DNA of 64,000 nucleotides from UBA1275 sp038124025 (GTDB taxonomy: Bacteria; Bacteroidota; Rhodothermia; Balneolales; Balneolaceae). The stretch covers positions 68,021-132,020 of the forward strand of contig JAYPBC010000002.1 in assembly GCA_038124025.1 (NCBI GenBank), given 5' to 3'. How positions within the stretch are numbered: the stretch's first letter is position 1; each line of letters starts with the position of its first letter. Below are positions 18,483-28,065 of this stretch, in pieces. Below the pieces are notes generated by a model. The model worked only from the letters and a program-made list of their open reading frames with translations, was not told the DNA's origin and did no database searches. The position numbers were made by a program, and so were the translations under genes.

Positions 18483-19949
18483 ATGCAAAACACGATACAT
18501 ACTGTATTTGAATCTGCGCCTAAGGTTGGTGAACTTAAGTTAGCGCTGTGCCTTTTTTCAATAGCAATATACTTCATTGTTGGGTGTAATAATGTCTATA
18601 TAGAAGAGGTAGATAGGGCGGGAGATTATGAATATCGCCCAGGATATCCAGAGCTCAGGGTGGTAGGTGCTGGTTTAGTAGAAATAGAGACTGATAGTGC
18701 TTTTATCGAGATCTCAGCTGAGGTTGTGTATGCAAGCCTTGTTTTCAAAAAAATAGATGATATGTACCGCTCTGCCATAGAGCTAGACATACAGGTAATT
18801 GATTTAGAACAACCCGATCGTTTGATTGCCACCGTTAATGTGGAATACGAAATAGCTGATTCAACCTCTATTGTGGTAAATAGTCAAGAGGCATACACGA
18901 TAAAAAGATCAATACCAGTAGATCCTGGGAGTTACAAAGTACGAGTAATTGTACGAGATGCTTCAAATGGACGTGAGAGTTTCCGAGAGCTATCCATTGA
19001 AATTCCCAATCCAAGCGAACAACGAAGTTACCTAACAAACATTCAAGTATTTGCGAAGGATCAAAAGCAAAACAACGGTTTTTTTGAGGCCATTACTACT
19101 TATAATTTATCGGAAAGAAGTGATTCGGTACGTTTGGTATTTCAGGTAACAAATAATAAAGTCAATGAGCCGCAGACCATCGATACCCGTTTGCTAAAAT
19201 TTGACTCGGATACCCTACGTGCCAGACCTATGAGTTGGCCTGATTATACTCCGGCAAGTTTACCATACAAGGGGATCGATTATGGAGAATTTGAAGTGTT
19301 GAATACTTCTAAGCGGATACTCAGTCAACCAGGAACAGTTACTATTGAGTTTTTCTTTGATGATTTGAAAAGAGGAAATTACCGATTTGAGGTTCGCACC
19401 CAGGTAGGAGGTGAAGAAATCTATAAGGCCCGAGATTTTAGTGTAAAAAGCCCGCACTATCCTTCACTCCGAACACCTAGAGAATTAGCTGCTCCATTAG
19501 TCTATCTAATGAGGGAAGATGACCATGAAGAATTAATGGCAATCTCAGACCCAAAGCAGCAAAAACTGGCGGTGGATAGATTTTGGCTCTCAAACATAAA
19601 GAATACCAACAAAGCGCTTCAGGTTATCGAATTATTTTATGAACGAGTCGAAGAAGCCAACAAGCAATTTTCGAACTATAAGGAGGGATGGAAGACGGAT
19701 ATGGGCATGATGTATATCCTTTTTGGTCCGCCATGGTATATTGAAAATACCTTGGGTGAGAAAACATGGAGATACTCTAATGATTTCTACAATCCTGAAA
19801 CTAACTTTACCTTTAAATCCTACAAGTACAAAAATAAATTTTATCCATTTGATAATTTTCAACTCCTAAGAAATCAGCAGTATTTTTCTTTGGAATACAG
19901 ACAAACACAGAAGTGGTTGAATGCAAGTATTCTGAAGGATAATATTTAG
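18483..19949 (+). CDS. GWxTD domain-containing lipoprotein
   Basis: A 488-aa predicted lipoprotein (hydrophobic segment ending IVGC near residue 36). The middle is beta-rich. The C-terminal third contains the diagnostic GWxTD motif in YKEGWKTDMGMMYILFGPP, followed by TWRYSNDFYNP. GWxTD proteins are common in Balneolota, Rhodothermota and other FCB lineages and have no established function. It precedes the SusC gene by 127 bp on the same strand. Whether it belongs to the SusCD locus is unclear. Confidence 0.88.
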   Translation: MQNTIHTVFESAPKVGELKLALCLFSIAIYFIVGCNNVYIEEVDRAGDYEYRPGYPELRVVGAGLVEIETDSAFIEISAEVVYASLVFKKIDDMYRSAIELDIQVIDLEQPDRLIATVNVEYEIADSTSIVVNSQEAYTIKRSIPVDPGSYKVRVIVRDASNGRESFRELSIEIPNPSEQRSYLTNIQVFAKDQKQNNGFFEAITTYNLSERSDSVRLVFQVTNNKVNEPQTIDTRLLKFDSDTLRARPMSWPDYTPASLPYKGIDYGEFEVLNTSKRILSQPGTVTIEFFFDDLKRGNYRFEVRTQVGGEEIYKARDFSVKSPHYPSLRTPRELAAPLVYLMREDDHEELMAISDPKQQKLAVDRFWLSNIKNTNKALQVIELFYERVEEANKQFSNYKEGWKTDMGMMYILFGPPWYIENTLGEKTWRYSNDFYNPETNFTFKSYKYKNKFYPFDNFQLLRNQQYFSLEYRQTQKWLNASILKDNI

Positions 19950-20076
19950 TTGTAAAAAAATATGTTAATATTTATTTTATTTTAAATACATATAGTTTAC
20001 ATTACGCTATCTGCATATTGCAGTAAAGTTTTTTACAAATACTAATTACTAAATAAAACTTAACTAGAGGTCATCT

Positions 20077-23000
20077 ATGTTCAAGAAGCTACTCTCACTA
20101 GCAATCCTGTCTAGTTTACTTACAGTCAGTGCTTTTGCTCAAAGTGGAACATTATCTGGTACGGTAACCGACGCAAGTACAGGCGAATCACTACCGGCAG
20201 TAAATGTCGTATTAACAGAAATCATGAAAGGTGCATCTACCAATGCCGATGGGGAATACCAAATTACAGGTATTGAGCCAGGCACTTACACAGTAGAAGT
20301 TACTTATATTGGTTATTCAACAATCTCTCAAGAGGTCAGCATTTCAGCTGGGACTAACACTCTCGATTTTGAAATGGCCACAGATATCGGTTTACTCGAT
20401 GAAATCGTTGTCTCAGGGGTTGCTGATGGAACGCCAAGAAAGAAATTAACAGTATCAGTAGCCAAAGTGGATGCTGCTCAGCTAAGTAAGGTACCTGCAA
20501 CATCAGTTGCTAGCTCACTTTCTGCGAAGGTATCTGGGGTTCAAATTCGGACTACGTCTGGTACTCCAGGTGGTTCTGCTGATATCCAAGTACGATCTGA
20601 TAATAACCTTAGTGTAGGTTCTAACCCACTTGTTATTGTGGATGGTGTCATCATAGAAGGAGGATTAGGTGACATAAACACAGATGACATCGAAAGTATA
20701 GAGGTCGTGAAAGGTGCTGCTGCATCTGCTCTTTATGGTTCTCGCGCTGGAAACGGTGTTGTAGTAGTTAGTACAAAACGTGGCGCAGGTCTTTCTGATG
20801 GTGACGTTAATGTAACTATACGCCAGGAAGTTGGTTTTCAGACTCTAGACAAATTCATCGACTTAGCAGAGCATCATGCCTTTGCTTTAGCTGATGACTG
20901 GGAGTCTGAAAGTAATTTCACTAAGTATGCTGGTGTTGTTTATCCTGCAGGTTATATGGGGGGTTATGATCCTAATATTGTTGGATCTAGAGTTACCGAA
21001 GATAATCAATACATGGACAACCCATTTGCAATAAACAAAAATATTCAGGAAGAATTTTTTCAAACTGGTACTAATATGACCAACTACTTTGCTCTTGCTT
21101 CAAGAGTAGGGGGCATCAATTTATTTACAAGCTTTGAAAACAATCAGCAAGAAGGGATTATTCCTAACACTGATGGTTACGGTAGACGTAACTTTAGAGT
21201 AAATACCGACTGGCAAGTTAATGACTGGTTAAAAGTTTCTACTTCTAACTTAGTTATTAGAACTACTTCAAACACACCTGGTGGTGGATCTGGTTTATTT
21301 TTTGACCTTGTACTAGCTGAGCCTGACAATAACTTGTATATGGATAACCCAGTTGACGGTCAAGCTTATTATTTAAGACACAATCACTGGAGTAATGAAG
21401 AAAACCCATTATATGGTACTTCAAAGAACGACAGAGATACTTACGGTCAAAGATTCCTAGGTAATTATTCAGCAACAGCTGATGTTACTGATTGGTTAGA
21501 GTTGAAAGCTACTTACTCTATGGAGAATAATAACGAGCGTTATACATCATTATATCCTTATGATTACTGGATAATTGGTGGTAGTGACCCATACGGAATT
21601 ACGTATTCTGAAGGCTCTCTATATAAGTATTCACAAGAAACACAGTCTGAGAATACACAGCTTTTTGCAACTACTAGATTCCAGTTTGGTGATCTTTTTG
21701 CAAAATTTCAGTTCAGTTACTTAAATGAAGATTATCATACTGAATGGTTCAATGCCTCCGGTAATGACTTTAAAGTATTAGGGATTCCTGGTTTTGATGC
21801 AATGGACCCTGCTGATATTACTGCTGATAACTATCAAGCTGACATTAGATCAGAAAACTATTTCGGTATCATGTCTTTAGACTATGACGATAAGTATCTA
21901 TTTGATGCGATGTACAGACTAGATTCATCATCTCTATTTGGTGAGGACAATAGAACTAATCCATACTATAGAGTATCTGCTGCATATCGTATTACTGAAG
22001 ATTTTGATTTGGAAATGTTTGACGAATTAAAAGTACGTGTTGCTCAAGGAACAGCTGGTATTCGTCCATCATTTGCATGGCAGTATGAGACATTCGCTTT
22101 ATCTTCTGGTAGTACTAGTAAATCTCAGTTAGGTAACAAAGAATTGAAACCTTCTGAAACAAAAGAGACTGAATTTGCAATAAACGGTACATTCATGCAA
22201 AATTTCAGTTTTGAGTTCATTTATGCACAATCAACAACTACGGATCAATTCTTAAATGTTCCATTGTTACCCGTTACAGGTTATTCTAGTCAGTATCAAA
22301 ATGCAGGTACACTAGAAGGTGAAACTTTCGAATTCAACCTACAAGCTAATCTAATCAGAACTAAAGATCTGCTTTGGGATATGGGTTTAACTTGGTCTAA
22401 ATCTTCTCAGACCATCACTGAATTAGATGTGCCTCCATTCCAGTCTGGTCCTAGTGGTCTTTTCTACATACGAGAAGGTGAGACTTATGGTGCTATCTAC
22501 GGATATGATTGGGTTACTTCTCTAGATCAAATTAGTTCAAATCAAGAAGCATATGGTGGAACCATTGCAGATTACGAAGTGAATAATCAAGGGTATGTAG
22601 TCGCAGCAGGAACTCAAGGTACTGTAGACGAAAAACCTATAAAAATGAAAGATGAGTTCGGTAACAATGCTTTTGTTAAAATCGGTGATGGACGCCCTGA
22701 CTGGACCGCTGGTCTATCTAATACTGTTAGTTGGAAAGGATTATCAGCTTATGTATTGATTGACTTTAAGCAAGGTGGAGATGTTTACAATAGAAAAAGC
22801 CAATGGTTAACTAGAGATAGTAGAAATGGTATCATGGATGTTGCAGGATTACCTGATGCAGAAAAGAAAACTATGACCTACTATCAAACATTCTATGATG
22901 TTAACACTAACAATAGATATTGGGTAGAAGACGGTACTTATATTAAACTAAGAGAAGTTTCTTTAAGCTACCAGTTTACCCCAGATAACCTTAGTTTACT

Positions 23001-23172
23001 AGGCGACCAAATGGAGAACATTACATTCTCTGTATTAGGTAGAAACTTATTGACAATAACAGATTACAGTGGTTACGATCCTGAAGCTGGTAGTATCAGA
23101 AATCCATTTGATTCAACTGGTCAGTATCCAAACTTCAGAAACATCGCTTTCTCTGTTAAATTTGACTTTTAA
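20077..23172 (+). CDS. SusC/RagA family TonB-linked outer membrane protein
   Basis: A 1031-aa TonB-dependent transporter. A Sec signal peptide (LLSLAILSSLLTVSAFAQ) is followed by a carboxypeptidase-D-like regulatory domain (GTLSGTVTDASTGESLPAVNV to about residue 105), a plug domain (VSVAKVDAAQLSKVPATSV, then IESIEVVKGAAASALYGSRAGNGVV), and a beta-barrel ending in the typical aromatic terminus KFDF. SusC proteins import oligomers across the outer membrane with a SusD lid. The partner follows 18 nt downstream. No glycoside hydrolase is nearby; the linked enzyme is a gamma-glutamyltransferase homologue, so the ligand may be peptidic rather than a glycan (inference). Confidence 0.96.
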   Translation: MFKKLLSLAILSSLLTVSAFAQSGTLSGTVTDASTGESLPAVNVVLTEIMKGASTNADGEYQITGIEPGTYTVEVTYIGYSTISQEVSISAGTNTLDFEMATDIGLLDEIVVSGVADGTPRKKLTVSVAKVDAAQLSKVPATSVASSLSAKVSGVQIRTTSGTPGGSADIQVRSDNNLSVGSNPLVIVDGVIIEGGLGDINTDDIESIEVVKGAAASALYGSRAGNGVVVVSTKRGAGLSDGDVNVTIRQEVGFQTLDKFIDLAEHHAFALADDWESESNFTKYAGVVYPAGYMGGYDPNIVGSRVTEDNQYMDNPFAINKNIQEEFFQTGTNMTNYFALASRVGGINLFTSFENNQQEGIIPNTDGYGRRNFRVNTDWQVNDWLKVSTSNLVIRTTSNTPGGGSGLFFDLVLAEPDNNLYMDNPVDGQAYYLRHNHWSNEENPLYGTSKNDRDTYGQRFLGNYSATADVTDWLELKATYSMENNNERYTSLYPYDYWIIGGSDPYGITYSEGSLYKYSQETQSENTQLFATTRFQFGDLFAKFQFSYLNEDYHTEWFNASGNDFKVLGIPGFDAMDPADITADNYQADIRSENYFGIMSLDYDDKYLFDAMYRLDSSSLFGEDNRTNPYYRVSAAYRITEDFDLEMFDELKVRVAQGTAGIRPSFAWQYETFALSSGSTSKSQLGNKELKPSETKETEFAINGTFMQNFSFEFIYAQSTTTDQFLNVPLLPVTGYSSQYQNAGTLEGETFEFNLQANLIRTKDLLWDMGLTWSKSSQTITELDVPPFQSGPSGLFYIREGETYGAIYGYDWVTSLDQISSNQEAYGGTIADYEVNNQGYVVAAGTQGTVDEKPIKMKDEFGNNAFVKIGDGRPDWTAGLSNTVSWKGLSAYVLIDFKQGGDVYNRKSQWLTRDSRNGIMDVAGLPDAEKKTMTYYQTFYDVNTNNRYWVEDGTYIKLREVSLSYQFTPDNLSLLGDQMENITFSVLGRNLLTITDYSGYDPEAGSIRNPFDSTGQYPNFRNIAFSVKFDF

Positions 23173-23190
23173 TAATTAACTCAATTCATC

Positions 23191-24735
23191 ATGAAAAATA
23201 TGAAAAATAGAATATTGACGATCGCAATTGCTGGTATGGTTACACTAGCCAGTTGTGCTGATCTGACTGTTGAAAACCTCAACAATCCAGATACTGAACG
23301 TGCATTATCATCTGTGTCGGATTTGACTACACTTGCTGAAGGTCTTATCAAATCATGGCACAATGGTATACATAGCTACAGTGGAATGGGTATGCCTACT
23401 GCCGTACTTGCAGATGCAGCTTCCTGTTCTTGGGGTAATGTTGGTATGCGTGAAATGGGTACTGAGCCACGTCCCGCGTTTGATAATGCACCAAACTATG
23501 GCTACAGATATTTGACCGCTACACCATTTAGCAGTATGTACTCGATTAATTCATCAGCAACTGATGTAATAAAAGCGATTAAAGACCCTAACATTGATTT
23601 TGGCGCAGATGCAGCAAGAGTTGAAGCTATTGCACGGTTTGCCCAAGGAATCTCTATGGGTTATATAGCATTAGCATTTGATAGAGGCTACATTATTGAT
23701 GAAAACTCTGAAGGCGAAGCTCTAACTAGTCCTACTTTAATCCCTTATAGTGAATTAATGGATCACGCTATAGCCAAACTAGTTGAGGCTGCTACTATTG
23801 CCGGTGCTAACTCTTTTACTATAAGTGAAGCTGTTATTAATACACCTGGTGGTCTTGATAATGCCGGATTTGCAGCTCTAGCTCATTCTTTTGCTGCTAG
23901 ATTTTTAGCAAACGAAGGTAGAACTGAAGCTGAAAGAGCTGCTACTGATTGGAATGCTGTCATTACACATGTTAGTAATGGTATTACTTCTGATTTCAAT
24001 ATCAACAACGATCAGTGGGAAACAGGATTCTGGTATAATGAGCACTATATCTATTTAGTGTACCCTGGTTGGGCACGAGTGGATATGAGAGTTATCAATA
24101 TGATGGATGATTCATATCCTTCTCATAACCCTGATGGTCTTGATTTCCCAGCGCCAGACTCTGCGCGTATCTATGATAATGCAGATGTTGATGATAGACT
24201 ATGGACGGATTATACTCACCTTTCTTCTAACAACTTTAGACCAGAGCGTGGATTATATTTCTTCTCAAGCTTCCGTTACACACGCCATAACGAATACATC
24301 GGACCTTGGTCAGCTGTAATGCAAGAAATATCAATGTCTGAAATGCACATGTATCATGCTGAAGCATTAGCACAAACTGGTAACCTAGCCGGTGCTGCTG
24401 CTATCCTTAATGATCCTGCTGGTGCAAGGAAAGTACGTGGTGGACTACCTGATGTTGCCGCAGATGCTGCTGCTATTCATGCTGCAATCCATCATGAAAG
24501 AATGGTTGAATCATTCCTTGACGGCGTTGGTAATGAGTGGTTTGATATGAGAGGTAGAGATATGCTTCAAAAGGGCTCTCCTCTACACTGGCCAATTCCA
24601 GCTGAAATCCTAGAAACACTAGGTGTAACAATTCCTTTCTACACTTATGGTGGCGCAAGCGAACCAGTTGGTAATGGTGGAGAAGGAACAGACTGGGCAG
24701 CAGGTACTGCTTCTGGAGCCAAAGCTTGGAGATAA
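23191..24735 (+). CDS. SusD/RagB family nutrient-binding outer membrane lipoprotein
   Basis: A 514-aa lipoprotein (lipobox VTLASC near residue 22, then DLTVENLNNPDTERAL, the standard SusD start). The TPR-like helical core and the C-terminal HHERMVESFLDGVGNEWFDMRGRD segment are characteristic; that motif contains the RxxEFxxE-like signature of the family. It forms the surface lid of the SusC transporter encoded 18 nt upstream. A strong terminator follows, so SusC-SusD form the core transcript. Confidence 0.95.
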   Translation: MKNMKNRILTIAIAGMVTLASCADLTVENLNNPDTERALSSVSDLTTLAEGLIKSWHNGIHSYSGMGMPTAVLADAASCSWGNVGMREMGTEPRPAFDNAPNYGYRYLTATPFSSMYSINSSATDVIKAIKDPNIDFGADAARVEAIARFAQGISMGYIALAFDRGYIIDENSEGEALTSPTLIPYSELMDHAIAKLVEAATIAGANSFTISEAVINTPGGLDNAGFAALAHSFAARFLANEGRTEAERAATDWNAVITHVSNGITSDFNINNDQWETGFWYNEHYIYLVYPGWARVDMRVINMMDDSYPSHNPDGLDFPAPDSARIYDNADVDDRLWTDYTHLSSNNFRPERGLYFFSSFRYTRHNEYIGPWSAVMQEISMSEMHMYHAEALAQTGNLAGAAAILNDPAGARKVRGGLPDVAADAAAIHAAIHHERMVESFLDGVGNEWFDMRGRDMLQKGSPLHWPIPAEILETLGVTIPFYTYGGASEPVGNGGEGTDWAAGTASGAKAWR

Positions 24736-24755
24736 TCTCTCCATTTGATTTTAAA

Positions 24756-24786
24756 AGCCTCAACTAGTGTTGGGGCTTTTTTTTTG
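24756..24786 (+). terminator. intrinsic terminator after susD
   Basis: AGCCTCAAC pairs with GTTGGGGCT (one G:U) around TAGT and is followed by nine or more T. It lies only 12 nt before the ATG of the gamma-glutamyltransferase gene, so it separates or attenuates that gene relative to susCD. Confidence 0.88.
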
Positions 24787-24797
24787 TCCATTAAATT

Positions 24798-26366
24798 ATG
24801 AAAGCCACTATGAATAAATTCATATATATATTATTAATTATACCCATTCTTTACTTTCAAAGCTGTACTAGCGAAGGTGAATCCAATAGTGTGTTAGTAA
24901 CTCCACATCCACTTGCAACAGAGGTTGGTCAAACTATATTTGAACTAGGTGGTAATGCATTTGATGTTGCAGTTGCATCTGGATTTGCCTTATCGGTTGT
25001 AGAACCTTCAATGAGTGGAATTGGAGGTCGTATGCAAGCTATATATTTCACTAACGATTCATTAGGTGGTATTGATGGAACGACCCAAGTTCCATCTTCA
25101 TATATACATGATGAGTACGAAGATGGTTATAAGTTGGTTGGCATACCCGGAGTGGTTCATGGTTTAATTACATTACATGAATCCAGAGGTAATTTGACTC
25201 TTCAACAGTTACTTAAACCATCTATTGAATTAGCAAGAAATGGTTTTGAATTAACACAAGGGAATGTCATTAGATTAAATATGGCAACCTCTCACATACG
25301 AAACAATTCTAAGACTGATAAATACTATATAGGAGAATCATTATATCAAATTGGTGATACATTAATCCAAAAAGATCTTGCTAATGTATTAACAGAGATC
25401 TCTAACAATGGTATTGATGGATTCTATAGTGGTTGGGTTGCAGAAAAAATCGCAAATGATATGGAAAACCATGGTGGATTTGTCACTTTAGATGATTTAC
25501 GTGATTATAAATCTGGTAATTCTGTACTGGTTAGTGGTGACTTAGATAATTATAGTATCCATAGTCTATATCTTCCTTCATTTGGTCCTATTGTCATTCA
25601 GTTAGTACAACTACTAAGTAATTGGCCAAATAGTATTGAAAGTCCTGAAGATTATATAAATATGTTTTACCCAATTTCACAGCATGTCTATACAAATAGC
25701 CGACAACAACAGTTTATAGCAGATTCTTTAGATAATATTATTTCTCTTGATTATAACAGTAGATTAGTAAAAACAATAAGTTCTATTTGCTGCGCCAAGA
25801 AATCTTTAACAGATAATATAGACAGTAATACAGCGCATATTTCAGTTGTTGATTCACATGATAACGTAGTTAGCTTAACCCAAACGGTCGGCCCGTTAAT
25901 GGGTTCTGGTGTAATTACTGATTCATTAGGTTTTGTATACGCGACAACAATGGGTAGTTATTTGGGTATTACAGAAGCTAATCAAAGAGCCTATTCACAT
26001 ATAAGTCCAACAATTATCTTTGAAAATAATTCTCCAGTAATGGTTTTGGGTGCTGCAGGTGGTAGTCGTATACCAACTTCAATTGCTCAGGTCATCTATA
26101 GGCATTTATTTATGGACGATGATTTACACTCTTCAGTAAATAAATTCAGAGTCCATCCAGATAGTGAAAAAGCTTTAATTGAATATCACAATGGAGTAGA
26201 ATTCGATTTTGAACCAGATTCAATTCTTTTTAAATATGATTTGATAGATTCACCTGCTAGATTTGGGCGAGTTCAGGCTATTTCAAGGGTAAATAAGTTA
26301 AATAAATGGATTGGTGTTTCAGATCCAGATTGGGAGGGATCTGTATTCAATTCTGATTTTAAATAA
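24798..26366 (+). CDS. atypical gamma-glutamyltransferase family lipoprotein
   Basis: A 522-aa Ntn-hydrolase of the gamma-glutamyltransferase family with a lipoprotein signal (IIPILYFQSC near residue 23). The fold markers are clear (GGNAFDVAVASGFALSVVEP, GIPGVVHGL, LLKPSIELARNGF, GGSRIPTS). The autoprocessing nucleophile is kept as Thr345 in NTAHISVVD. Read against E. coli Ggt, several substrate contacts differ: Arg114 of FREMAP is Thr (GTTQVP), Ser463 of PLSSMSP is His (YSHISP), and Asn411 and the Asp433 region are replaced. The enzyme probably cleaves or transfers something other than a plain gamma-glutamyl group. It follows susCD beyond a terminator. Base composition looks more AT-rich than neighbouring housekeeping genes. 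Confidence 0.82.
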   Translation: MKATMNKFIYILLIIPILYFQSCTSEGESNSVLVTPHPLATEVGQTIFELGGNAFDVAVASGFALSVVEPSMSGIGGRMQAIYFTNDSLGGIDGTTQVPSSYIHDEYEDGYKLVGIPGVVHGLITLHESRGNLTLQQLLKPSIELARNGFELTQGNVIRLNMATSHIRNNSKTDKYYIGESLYQIGDTLIQKDLANVLTEISNNGIDGFYSGWVAEKIANDMENHGGFVTLDDLRDYKSGNSVLVSGDLDNYSIHSLYLPSFGPIVIQLVQLLSNWPNSIESPEDYINMFYPISQHVYTNSRQQQFIADSLDNIISLDYNSRLVKTISSICCAKKSLTDNIDSNTAHISVVDSHDNVVSLTQTVGPLMGSGVITDSLGFVYATTMGSYLGITEANQRAYSHISPTIIFENNSPVMVLGAAGGSRIPTSIAQVIYRHLFMDDDLHSSVNKFRVHPDSEKALIEYHNGVEFDFEPDSILFKYDLIDSPARFGRVQAISRVNKLNKWIGVSDPDWEGSVFNSDFK

Positions 26367-26399
26367 AAAAGCCACTTCAGTTATTCTGAAGTGGCTTTT
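26367..26399. terminator. bidirectional intrinsic terminator
   Basis: AAAAGCCACTTCAG and CTGAAGTGGCTTTT form a perfect 14-bp stem around TTATT. The A-run on one side and T-run on the other give U-tracts on both strands, so it can stop the gamma-glutamyltransferase transcript (+) and the initiator tRNA transcript (-). Confidence 0.92.
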
Positions 26400-26405
26400 A
26401 GATAG

Positions 26406-26478
<73 letters not shown>

Positions 26479-26656
26479 ATTTTGAATTTTAAATATACGG
26501 TTTAATGTACTCCAAGGTCAACTATTTTCTTTAATATTCAGTCAACATTCAATTGTCTTTAATTCACTGTAATCTCTTGAGTCCAATAATTCTATTTACT
26601 AGCTTAAGTGTACTCTACTCATCGGTTTAAACACTTTAAATAAGATATTAGTCATT

Positions 26657-28003
26657 ATGAGTCACACAAGCCTACAAGCAAGTGGTGTAAGATCAACTTT
26701 AGCTAAGCATATCTTAGCTGATGGGTACGATATGGTACTGGATTTAGAAAAGAGTCACGGTAGCTATTTAATTGATAAAGTTACCAAGAAAGAATATTTG
26801 GACTTTTTCACTTTTTTTGCTTCGAATCCACTTGGTATGAATCATCCAGCTTTGGATAATGAGGAGTTTATACACAGACTAGGGAAAGCTGCCATTAATA
26901 AACCATCCAACTCAGATATCTATACTGAGTATATGGCAGAATTCATGGAAACATTTGAGCGAGTTGGCATACCTGAATATTTACCCCATGCTTTTTTCAT
27001 TTCCGGTGGGGCGCTTGCAGTAGAAAACGCGATGAAAGTAGCCTTTGACTGGAAAGTTCAGAAAAATTTCGAACGAGGATATAGGGAAGAAAAAGGTCAT
27101 TTGGTTCTACATTTTGAGCATGCCTTCCATGGAAGAACTGGATATACACTATCTGTTACCAACACGGTGCCTGATAAGGTTAAGTATTTTCCTAAGTTTA
27201 ATTGGCCTCGAGTAACCAGTCCGGCCAATCACTACCCTGAGACCGAGGAATCAGTAGCGCATGTAGCAAAGCACGAGCATTTAGCGATCGAACAAGCTAA
27301 ACGATATTTTGAGGCTCACAAAGATGATATTGCTTGCATTCTGATTGAACCCATCCAGGCAGAGGGAGGGGATCGTCATTTTAGGCAAGAGTTTCATCAA
27401 GAATTGCGCAAACTAGCGGATACCTATGAAGCCTTACTCATTTATGATGAGGTACAGACAGGAATTGGATTGACAGGTAAGTTTTGGGCTCATGAGCATT
27501 TTGTGAAACCCGATATCATTGCATTTGGAAAAAAAGCACAGGTTTGCGGAATATTAGCTGGTAAAAGAATAGACGAAGTGGAAACTAACTGCTTCAAAGT
27601 GTCTTCTAGAATTAACTCTACCTGGGGTGGTAACCTGGTTGATATGGTACGGTTCCAACGTATACTTGAAGTCATAGAGCAGGATAAATTGGTTGAAAAT
27701 GCTGCCCTTCTAGGAAAACATTTACTTGAAGGACTGCATCAATTGTCAGCAAAACATGCACACTTTACTAATCCTCGTGGGCAAGGTCTAATGTGCGCTA
27801 TCGATTTACCGAACTCTCACGCTAGAGATGCTGTAGTTGCTGAGTGTATGAGTCAAGGCCTTATGATACTTGGGTGTGGTGACCAAACAATACGCTTTAG
27901 GCCGGCTCTAACGATTTCGATGTCAGAGGTAGATCTAGCCCTAGAAATACTTAGCTCCGCTTACAGTACGGCGTTAGACCGTTGCCCGGTTGCGACTGAT
28001 TAA
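26657..28003 (+). CDS. lat: L-lysine 6-transaminase
   Basis: A 448-aa class III PLP aminotransferase that moves the epsilon-amino group of lysine to 2-oxoglutarate, giving allysine/piperideine-6-carboxylate and glutamate. The sequence resembles lysine 6-aminotransferases throughout: FFASNPLGMNHPAL, HAFFISGGALAVENAMK, EHAFHGRTGYTLSVTNT, EPIQAEGGDRHF, YDEVQTGIGLTGKFWA and the PLP lysine in FGKKAQVCG (residues 290-296). It starts a probable lysine catabolic step. No piperideine-6-carboxylate dehydrogenase is adjacent; the convergent SDR at 28066 is not an obvious partner. Confidence 0.92.
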   Translation: MSHTSLQASGVRSTLAKHILADGYDMVLDLEKSHGSYLIDKVTKKEYLDFFTFFASNPLGMNHPALDNEEFIHRLGKAAINKPSNSDIYTEYMAEFMETFERVGIPEYLPHAFFISGGALAVENAMKVAFDWKVQKNFERGYREEKGHLVLHFEHAFHGRTGYTLSVTNTVPDKVKYFPKFNWPRVTSPANHYPETEESVAHVAKHEHLAIEQAKRYFEAHKDDIACILIEPIQAEGGDRHFRQEFHQELRKLADTYEALLIYDEVQTGIGLTGKFWAHEHFVKPDIIAFGKKAQVCGILAGKRIDEVETNCFKVSSRINSTWGGNLVDMVRFQRILEVIEQDKLVENAALLGKHLLEGLHQLSAKHAHFTNPRGQGLMCAIDLPNSHARDAVVAECMSQGLMILGCGDQTIRFRPALTISMSEVDLALEILSSAYSTALDRCPVATD

Positions 28004-28065
28004 CTTCTTAGACAGTATAATTACACCCTGTGACGAGTAGATTTATACCCTGTTAAAGAATAAAG

